Of a stretch of DNA of 52,396 nucleotides, positions 45,744-52,396 are shown in pieces. The DNA comes from Minisyncoccota bacterium (GTDB lineage: Bacteria; Patescibacteriota; Minisyncoccia; Phycocordibacterales; CAIJYI01): assembly GCA_023229825.1 (NCBI GenBank), contig JALNYN010000010.1:1-52396 (forward strand). Reading direction: 5' to 3'. A program made the position numbers and the translations under genes. A model generated the notes under the pieces. That model did not search any database. It was not told the DNA's origin and saw nothing but the letters and a program-made list of their open reading frames with translations. Each line of letters opens with the position of its first letter. Position 1 is the first letter of the stretch.

Positions 45744-47549
45744 TTATTTTTGTGGCGTAAACATCGGCCACACTTTTTGAGTTCTTGAATACCATTCATG
45801 GGCATTCGCGAATCGGTCGGATAAGATCGAAATTCCCGAAAGATTTACTCCGTGGATATCTCTCGGTAAAACATAAATAAAGTTTGGGCTGTAAAGAAAA
45901 ACCGCAGGGCTGTCTTCTCGAATGGTATCAACAAATTCTGCATATATCTCGGCCCGCTTTTCTTTGTCGGACTCCTTGCGGGCTTTTTCGAGCAGTTTGT
46001 CGGTCTCAACGCTGGCATATAGCGACATATTAAGTCCCGGATCCATTCTTTGCGATGAATGCCAGTAGGCATAAAGATCGGGATCGTGTCCGATTATCTC
46101 GCCGGAGAGAAGCGAATCATATTTTCGGGGACGTATTACCGCCTGCAGAAGATCGCCTTCTTCATAGGTTTTGATGGTAACCTTCGCCCCCAATTTTCCC
46201 CAATCTTCTTTAAGGATCTCAGCGACTTTCTTTATCTCTGGATGATTCGAAATGGAAAGGGAAAATTCCAGAGTTTGAGTAGGTTTCTTCTTCACGATCT
46301 TTTCGAGGATGCCCGTCTTTTCGTTCAGAGTCCAGCCGTTCTTCGCAAGAATGTTTTTTGCCCGTTCTGTGCGGGCGGTTATCCCTTCTTCCTCATCTCG
46401 CTCAATATCTTTGAATCCCAGGGTGTTCGGCGGAAGCGGACCATCGATCTTCGTCGCATAACCGAAGAATACATCTTTGACGATCCGGTCTTTATCAGTA
46501 GACAGATCAAGGGCTTGCCGTACGGCTTCATTCAGAAACAGTTCTTGCTGGTTTTGGTTGAAGAAGACCGAGAATATGCGGGGAAGCGGCGTAGATACGA
46601 TCTGCACATTCTGTTTCTTCAACATCTGTGCGCTTTCGGGGGAGATAGCCGCTACGGAACTGAATTCACCCGCGTTATATGCTGCGATAAGCTGCTCGTA
46701 ATTCGGATAGAATTTAAAAACAATACTTCCCAAATATGGTTTTCCGAGAGCAAAATTTTCAAATGGCACGAGCGTGTATGATTCGGGTATGCCGGAAGCA
46801 TTTTGTTTTATTTCGGAGATCTTAAAGGGTCCGGAACCGATCGGTTTTCCATTGTACGAACTATAAACGAATTGTTCAGGCGGCAGACCCCCCCATATAT
46901 GTTTGGGCAGGATCCCAACGGTCGTATTTTCCAGAAATGGAGCGTAAGGCTGCGACAGAGTAAACTTTACTTTGTGAGTATCGATCTTTTCGACGGTAAC
47001 GCCATCCCATGCGTTTTTTTGGGGACTCCGAATAGCAGGGTCTTGTATGGTTTTTATCGTGAAAACGATATCATCGGCCGTGATCGGTTTACCGTCGCTC
47101 CACGTCAGTTCCTTCTTCAAGGTGAAAGTATATTCTCTATTATCTTCAGAGACCGTATAGGACTGCGCCATGTCGGGAATCAAATTTCCATTCTTTGAGA
47201 TGCGCATCAATCCGGAGTAGATCAAATTAATGAGATCTTTTTCCGAAGTGGAATCAGGCAGCGACAGAACGGGATTTATAAAACGCGGAGTGGTTCCATC
47301 CACACCCTCGACGAATGAACCGCCATATGCGGGAATATCGATCATCTGCGAGCGATTGATCCTTGAGATGATAGTCATTCCGCTTAAAACGGCGACGACG
47401 ATGAAAAAACCGAATAAGAGTTTTTCTTTTTTTGAAAATGAACGCAAGGCAAGCGAAACTTTTTCACCAAAAGAGTAAAACTGCGTTCTGTGCGCTCGAA
47501 TTTTTTCTAAAATATTATTATTGTTTTCCACAAAAATATGAAGAGACAC
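45744..47549 (-). CDS. Membrane-anchored peptide-binding protein (SBP family 5)
   Basis: 601 residues: a helix at about 45-64 (LLFGFFIVVAVLSGMTII) and then an extracellular family-5 solute-binding domain as in OppA/DppA. Family features are PVLSLPDSTSEKDLINLIYS, LKKELTWSDGKPITADDIVF, the segment NKPIGSGPFK-like (NGKPIGSGPFKIS) and the late LLSGEIIGHDPDLYAYWHSS. The start is GTG at 47549, and a GTG six codons later is possible. No permease or ATPase gene is adjacent, so it is an orphan in this window. Orphan anchored copies are known in CPR. Confidence 0.87.
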   Translation of the reverse strand: MSLHIFVENNNNILEKIRAHRTQFYSFGEKVSLALRSFSKKEKLLFGFFIVVAVLSGMTIISRINRSQMIDIPAYGGSFVEGVDGTTPRFINPVLSLPDSTSEKDLINLIYSGLMRISKNGNLIPDMAQSYTVSEDNREYTFTLKKELTWSDGKPITADDIVFTIKTIQDPAIRSPQKNAWDGVTVEKIDTHKVKFTLSQPYAPFLENTTVGILPKHIWGGLPPEQFVYSSYNGKPIGSGPFKISEIKQNASGIPESYTLVPFENFALGKPYLGSIVFKFYPNYEQLIAAYNAGEFSSVAAISPESAQMLKKQNVQIVSTPLPRIFSVFFNQNQQELFLNEAVRQALDLSTDKDRIVKDVFFGYATKIDGPLPPNTLGFKDIERDEEEGITARTERAKNILAKNGWTLNEKTGILEKIVKKKPTQTLEFSLSISNHPEIKKVAEILKEDWGKLGAKVTIKTYEEGDLLQAVIRPRKYDSLLSGEIIGHDPDLYAYWHSSQRMDPGLNMSLYASVETDKLLEKARKESDKEKRAEIYAEFVDTIREDSPAVFLYSPNFIYVLPRDIHGVNLSGISILSDRFANAHEWYSRTQKVWPMFTPQK

Positions 47550-47674
47550 CGCGTTCGCCCTGAAGTTTTTGATCTTCTGTCGTTAAGATCTCAAACGAAA
47601 CAAACAAAGCTTAAACGCCGATAAGGCGGAAAAAGCGGACGAAACGCTATGTTTCTACGATTATAGTTAAGAGA

Positions 47675-47911
47675 TTATTTTGAAGAAATCACCAGTGCTG
47701 CAAGAGCAGACAAAGCAAAGAGAACCGAGACGGCAATGGTCAGATAAAAAAGGATCTTTTCCGCACCTCGCCTCGTGTAGACGGTCGTTCCATCGGTCCC
47801 GCCGAAAGCGCTCCCGAGACTTGCGTCGCTTCGCTGAAGAAGTATGAGTATGGTCATTAAGACAGAGAGAACTATCTGGACCCACGGAAGAATGTTGGCG
47901 ATAAAATTCAT
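47675..47911 (-). CDS. secG: Preprotein translocase subunit SecG
   Basis: Two-helix subunit of the SecYEG channel, 78 residues. Helix 1 is at about 8-27 (LPWVQIVLSVLMTILILLQR), followed by the conserved SLGSAFGGTDG loop, and helix 2 at about 53-74. TATAAT (47925-47920) ends 8 bases before the ATG with no Shine-Dalgarno, a leaderless pattern. It lies upstream of the peptide-binding protein in the same direction. Confidence 0.93.
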   Translation of the reverse strand: MNFIANILPWVQIVLSVLMTILILLQRSDASLGSAFGGTDGTTVYTRRGAEKILFYLTIAVSVLFALSALAALVISSK

Positions 47912-47943
47912 TACTTTCCATTATAGCAATTTTGAAAAATAAA

Positions 47944-48040
47944 GCAAGCCCCGCAGAAGAAGGAGATTATTCAATATTTCGCACATAGGATTGATTTTAT
48001 ATGATGTCGTATTTTCGCAATGCTTCTTTGCGGGGCAAGC
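47944..48040. repeat. 97-bp inverted repeat, possible ncRNA or MITE
   Basis: GCAAGCCCCGCAGAAGAAG (47944-47962) is nearly complementary to CTTCTTTGCGGGGCAAGC (48023-48040), giving a stem of about 14 pairs around 60 bases. It does not match any RNA class I know. Confidence 0.45.
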
Positions 48041-48185
48041 CCACGGAGTTTATCAAGCTCATAAAGTTTAAAGTTCGTCAAGTGCGATTGTTCGAACCGT
48101 TATTGTCTGTATTGCAAAAGTTATTATTTGCTTGTTTTCTTTTTCTTGCCGATATTCTAGATTGAGAACCGGCGATAAGGTCGTC

Positions 48186-48229
48186 GTGACTTTACGGACT
48201 TTATGGACTTTTGACTTTATAGACTATTT
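48186..48229. repeat. Word-repeat arm, GTC family, single right arm
   Basis: GTCGTCGTGACTTTACGGAC, then TTTATGGACTTTTGACTTTA. The junction GTCGTCGTGACTTTA is identical to that inside the 23S rRNA element. Confidence 0.7.
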
Positions 48230-48323
48230 TATTCCACACCTTATGTTCGCTTTTTTGAAATGTGCATGATAGAATAGAAAATATCAATACCGGTAATTTA
48301 GTTTATTGGGATAACTGAAATAT

Positions 48324-48719
48324 ATGGCAGACGAAACGCAAAAGATAAAAAAAGTTCTCATCATTGAGGATGATAATTTCCTCGGCGATCTTCTTTTAGA
48401 TCATGTGACGAAAAGCGGAATTAACGCTTCTTTGTGTCGAGATGCAGAAACCGCTCTCGAGTCGATCAAAAAAGATCCTCCCGCACTTCTTCTCACAGAT
48501 CTCCTTTTGCCCGGTATGGATGGCTACGCGCTGCTTCGAAAATTAAAAGAATTGAACATCCTTTCTCAAATTTCTGTTATCGTGCTTTCCAACCTTTCTC
48601 AAACCGAAAAAATTCAAGAGGGGATCGATCTCGGCGTAAAGGATTTTCTCGGGAAATCCAACTTTGACTTGGACGACATTACAAAAAAATTAAAGGACGA
48701 ATTGGAGAAAATAACGTAA
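48324..48719 (+). CDS. Single-domain response regulator (receiver only), copy 1
   Basis: 131 residues, a CheY-like receiver with no output domain. The acid pocket is E15-D16-D17 (IIEDDNF), the phospho-acceptor D59 (LLTDLLLPGMDG), the switch Ser89 (VIVLSN) and the lysine position falls near K111 in DFLGKSNF. It is a paralogue of the receiver at 49816, sharing VLIxEDDNFLGDLLxDHxxx and LSNLSQxEKIxxxIxLGxKDFL. It is on the opposite strand and converges on the kinase. How it acts without an output domain is unknown. Confidence 0.9.
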   Translation: MADETQKIKKVLIIEDDNFLGDLLLDHVTKSGINASLCRDAETALESIKKDPPALLLTDLLLPGMDGYALLRKLKELNILSQISVIVLSNLSQTEKIQEGIDLGVKDFLGKSNFDLDDITKKLKDELEKIT

Positions 48720-48744
48720 GAGTATTAGTATCTATCACTACGAC

Positions 48745-48782
48745 AAAAAAACATTTTCGCATTCATGTGAAAATGTTTTTTT
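48745..48782. terminator. Bidirectional terminator between receiver 1 and the kinase
   Basis: AAAAACATTTTC pairs with GAAAATGTTTTT, with CGACA/TCGTCG outside it. Convergent genes lie on both sides. Confidence 0.8.
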
Positions 48783-48815
48783 CGTCGTGTTGTCTGCGGA
48801 TATTAAATACCAATA

Positions 48816-49793
48816 CTAGATACTAGCAGCCTTCGTTTCCTGCGCTTTCGGTGATATTCCAACTTGGCTTGGCTCAACGAGAGAAATTCGAACCGTAAAG
48901 GTCGTGCCGTGCGGTGTCGAAACAAAAGACAAAGTTCCCCCATGTGCATCAACAAAAGATTTTGCGAGGTACAAGCCGATGCCGAGCCCGTCCGAGCGCA
49001 CGCGTTTGGCGTTCGTGCTTCGATAAAATTGAGTGAAAATTCTGCTTTGTTCGTCGGATGGAATACCTATCCCCGTGTCGCTGATGTGAAAAAAGAAATT
49101 GTCTCCTTTCTCCTCCATATGTATTTTAATTCCTCCGCCGGATTTCGTATAATGAATGGCGTTCTCAAAAAGCGTTTGTACGACGGTGATGATCTTGTCG
49201 CTGTCGATCTTCGCGCTTTTGAGCGAAAGGGGGGAGGTCTCTGTTTCGACTGATATATCTTTCGCGTACGCCGCAGGTTTCATTTTTGAAATACTTTCTG
49301 AAATGAGGCGCTCAAGTTTTTCCGAGGAATAGAGTTCAAAACAATATGATGACCGTCCCGTGTTCTCTCGCGCCGTCTTTAAAAGCTTTTCAACCGTTCC
49401 CAAGACGCGAACCGTTTCATCATGAAGCTTTTCAATGCGGTTCTTCTGAGGATGGTCCGCGGGCGTTTCGACGGTGAGTTCTTTTGTACTCCACATCATT
49501 CCGGTCAAAGGGGTTCTTATGTGATGGAGCGTCATTGAGATCATGTCATCTTTGGATTTGTTATCATCTTTATGTTTTGCAATAACTTCTTCGTCGAGTT
49601 CAGATCGTTTTTTATAGGAAAGCATGAAGGACAGGGAAATGCCGAGAAGAATGAAAAGAAACAGCGTTGTCTCTTCGTAGAAATATAAAGAGGGGAACTT
49701 TCCGAAAAATGCGTAGAAAACCCAAAGAAAAATAATTCCCATGATACCGCCCGCAAGCACTCCTTCGGCAATGGTAATGACGTTTTTTTTCAT
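48816..49793 (-). CDS. Sensor histidine kinase
   Basis: 325 residues: two membrane helices (about 6-28 and 38-60) with almost no extracellular loop, then a HisKA dimerisation domain with phospho-His91 (LHHIRTPLTG), the N box FENAIHYTKSG, the G1 box DTGIGIPSDE, F box and G2 DGLGIGLYLAKSF. No sensory domain, so input may come from the membrane or from another protein. It lies 22 bases downstream of receiver 2 in the same direction, so they form an operon. The C-terminal 15 residues are non-conserved. Confidence 0.9.
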   Translation of the reverse strand: MKKNVITIAEGVLAGGIMGIIFLWVFYAFFGKFPSLYFYEETTLFLFILLGISLSFMLSYKKRSELDEEVIAKHKDDNKSKDDMISMTLHHIRTPLTGMMWSTKELTVETPADHPQKNRIEKLHDETVRVLGTVEKLLKTARENTGRSSYCFELYSSEKLERLISESISKMKPAAYAKDISVETETSPLSLKSAKIDSDKIITVVQTLFENAIHYTKSGGGIKIHMEEKGDNFFFHISDTGIGIPSDEQSRIFTQFYRSTNAKRVRSDGLGIGLYLAKSFVDAHGGTLSFVSTPHGTTFTVRISLVEPSQVGISPKAQETKAASI

Positions 49794-49815
49794 GTATGTG
49801 ATTGTGATGAATTCT

Positions 49816-50244
49816 TTATGTTTTATTATTATCCGCGTTCGCCGGAGGCAGCGGAGCGGATCTGTCCTGAACGCCGAGATTCTCTTTCACTTTTTCCGTT
49901 ATCTCATTAAGATCGAAACTCGATTTCACTAAAAAATCCTTCGCACCGAGGTTGATCGCTTGTTCAATTTTTTCCGATTGAGACAAATTGGAAAGGATAA
50001 CCACGCAGAGGCCGGGAACGATATCTTCGTTCTGTAATACTTCGAGTAATTCGAGACCGCTCATGCCGGGCAGTAATAGATCTAAAAGCACCAGCGAAGG
50101 TACTTCTTGATGGATCATTTTTAAAGCCGTCTCCGCATCTTTTGCAACGGATGCTTTTATCCCTTCTCTTTTCAGATGATCTATAAGAAGGTCGCCAAGA
50201 AAATTGTCGTCTTCGACGATGAGAACCTTTTGTACATTTTCCAT
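49816..50244 (-). CDS. Single-domain response regulator (receiver only), copy 2
   Basis: 142 residues. Receiver domain with acid pocket in IVEDDNF, phospho-acceptor D55 (VLLDLLLPGMSG), and switch serine in VVILSN. The last 15 residues are proline- and asparagine-rich and disordered. It is a paralogue of copy 1. TATCAT (50256-50251) ends 6 bases before the ATG, suggesting a leaderless mRNA. It is the first gene of the operon with the histidine kinase. Confidence 0.9.
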   Translation of the reverse strand: MENVQKVLIVEDDNFLGDLLIDHLKREGIKASVAKDAETALKMIHQEVPSLVLLDLLLPGMSGLELLEVLQNEDIVPGLCVVILSNLSQSEKIEQAINLGAKDFLVKSSFDLNEITEKVKENLGVQDRSAPLPPANADNNKT

Positions 50245-50296
50245 CTTCTAATGATAGTAAAAAAGCGGAACGAAGTAAACGGATAACGAGTAAAGA

Positions 50297-50375
50297 GAGA
50301 ATAGAAAATAGAAAATCGAGAATAGAAATAACGACGTCGTTTATTCTATTCTCGATTTTCTATTTTCTATTTTCA
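50297..50375. repeat. Word-repeat inverted element, TAGAAAA family, complete
   Basis: The left arm GAGAATAGAAAATAGAAAAT, then CGAGAATAGAAATAA, a centre CGACGTCG, and a nearly perfect complementary right arm (about 33 of 35 pairs). It is the clearest example of the shared plan: word arm, CG-rich centre, word arm. Confidence 0.9.
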
Positions 50376-50453
50376 TCCTTAATTTTTTTCTCTTTTTTCC
50401 ACACTTTTTTTGCAGTCTTAAAATATCATTCATTATAGCCACATTATTGGGTG

Positions 50454-50481
50454 TTGACATAGAATTTGTTTTGTATATAAT
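50454..50481 (+). promoter_or_regulatory. rRNA promoter P1
   Basis: TTGACA (50454-50459), 16 bases, TATAAT (50476-50481): both hexamers are perfect consensus. Confidence 0.85.
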
Positions 50482-50533
50482 GGGTATCACGCTGTATGAA
50501 AAAGAAATTAATTTTCCCATAGGGGTGGCTTAG

Positions 50534-50576
50534 GCAGTACCAAAGTATTGCTCGGTCGCCTTCCGGCGATTTTTTT
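50534..50576 (+). terminator. Hairpin and attenuator-like terminator in the rRNA leader
   Basis: GCAGTAC pairs with GTATTGC (50534-50551), then TCGCCTTCCGGCGA (50556-50569) is followed by seven T. It lies between P1 and P2, so P1 transcripts could stop here unless antitermination acts. Confidence 0.5.
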
Positions 50577-50603
50577 CTAAATTGACTGAACCGGTAAAGT
50601 TTT

Positions 50604-50633
50604 TTGACAACGGAATCCTGTCGCGGGTATTAG
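50604..50633 (+). promoter_or_regulatory. rRNA promoter P2 candidate
   Basis: TTGACA (50604-50609), 18 bases, TATTAG (50628-50633). A hairpin, CCATGAGGC GCAA GCTTCATGG, follows at 50641-50662. Confidence 0.5.
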
Positions 50634-50805
50634 ACAATAGCCATGAGGCGCAAGCTTCATGGTCGGGTTTTTTCGCCCCGTAGACAGAAGCAAGCCCACC
50701 ACTCCCTCTAGCCGAGCGGGTGGTGGAGCAGGTAAATCAAAAAAGTAAGTATGAAGATCGTTCGGCCCAGCGGTGGGAAAACGATCTTGTGGTTTTTAAC
50801 TTTCC

Positions 50806-52396
<1,591 letters not shown>

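Larger units (their letters stand above)
47912..48323. other. Gene-free stretch between secG and the response regulator
   Basis: It contains the secG promoter, a long inverted repeat (47944-48040), and a single word-repeat arm (48186-48229). No coding frame with a credible start was found. Confidence 0.6.
50245..50805. other. Gene-free stretch before the 23S rRNA
   Basis: 561 bases with a complete word-repeat element (50297-50375), two promoters (50454-50481 and 50604-50633), a terminator-like hairpin and several leader hairpins. No 16S rRNA and no tRNA were found here. An 8-codon frame (ATG at about 50497, MKKKLIFP) follows the first promoter and could be a leader peptide. Confidence 0.65.

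Noticed and set aside
50685..50740. A tRNA before the 23S gene
   Set aside because: The CCACCAC/GGTGGTGG stem is a simple hairpin; no anticodon or T-loop arms can be drawn.

Overview
The window looks like a chromosomal segment of a Patescibacteria/CPR genome, most likely a Parcubacteria (Paceibacteria) relative. This is inferred from gene style, not from a search. Translation factors and synthetases are trimmed: IF-2 lacks its N-terminal extension, AspRS lacks the GAD domain, AlaRS lacks the C-terminal domain, and L13 is short. Several cell-surface proteins typical of that group are present (PilB-like ATPase, a PilM/FtsA-like protein beside a baseplate-J-like protein, a PaaX/Cas2-like regulator, an orphan peptide-binding protein). 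There is little biosynthesis. Genus cannot be fixed from the sequence.

Layout. 1-5.5 kb: membrane protein, SbmA/BacA-like transporter, aspS, type IV pilus ATPase, scpA. 5.5-12.6 kb: uncharacterised gene with a structured leader, scpB, D-Ala-D-Ala carboxypeptidase, patatin lipase, half-length asparaginase overlapping an SdpI-like gene, a 56-codon gene, GNAT, SPFH protein. 12.7-20 kb: LTA-synthase-like protein, POT-type peptide transporter, M13 peptidase, peroxiredoxin. 20-25 kb: tRNA-Leu and tRNA-Cys, rbfA, infB, DUF4446, Nudix, cysteine desulfurase. 25-32 kb: PaaX/Cas2-like regulator flanked by two copies of a 34-bp palindrome, alaS, amidohydrolase, PilM-like and baseplate-J-like pair. 32-36.5 kb: infA-rpmJ-rpsM-rpsK-rpsD-rpoA-rplQ-rplM-rpsI. 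36.5-40.2 kb: grpE, two small genes, dnaK. 40-48 kb: small membrane proteins, MFS transporter, RNase J, peptide-binding protein, secG. 48.3-50.2 kb: histidine kinase with two paralogous receiver proteins. 50.8 kb to the end: 23S rRNA, cut by the window edge, with no 16S gene before it.

The most unusual feature is between the genes. Roughly twenty spacers carry elements with one shared architecture but different words. An A/T-rich arm is built from a repeated word of about 7-8 bases (AAAAGTC, TAGAAAA, TTAGAAAT, GTAAAAATGAAAAA, AGTATCAGTATCAGG, TTTTAGG). In most full copies there is then a short CG-rich centre (often CGACG/CGTCG) and the complementary arm. Copies flank the two tRNA genes and sit inside the ribosomal operon. 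One supplies the C-terminal codons of a small regulator gene. One, with four perfect AAAAGTC units, lies inside helix 45 of the 23S rRNA. A short CCGCCAGC-type palindrome with flanking direct repeats occurs in spacers and inside the cysteine desulfurase gene. I regard these as the best candidates for something undescribed.

Two styles of translation start coexist. At least eleven genes (aspS, scpB, alaS, secG and others) have a -10 hexamer 6-9 bases before the ATG and no Shine-Dalgarno, as expected for leaderless mRNAs. Mostly accessory genes have strong Shine-Dalgarno sites. The peptide-handling genes (M13 peptidase, POT transporter, peptide-binding protein, SbmA-like transporter, carboxypeptidase) fit an organism that scavenges peptides.
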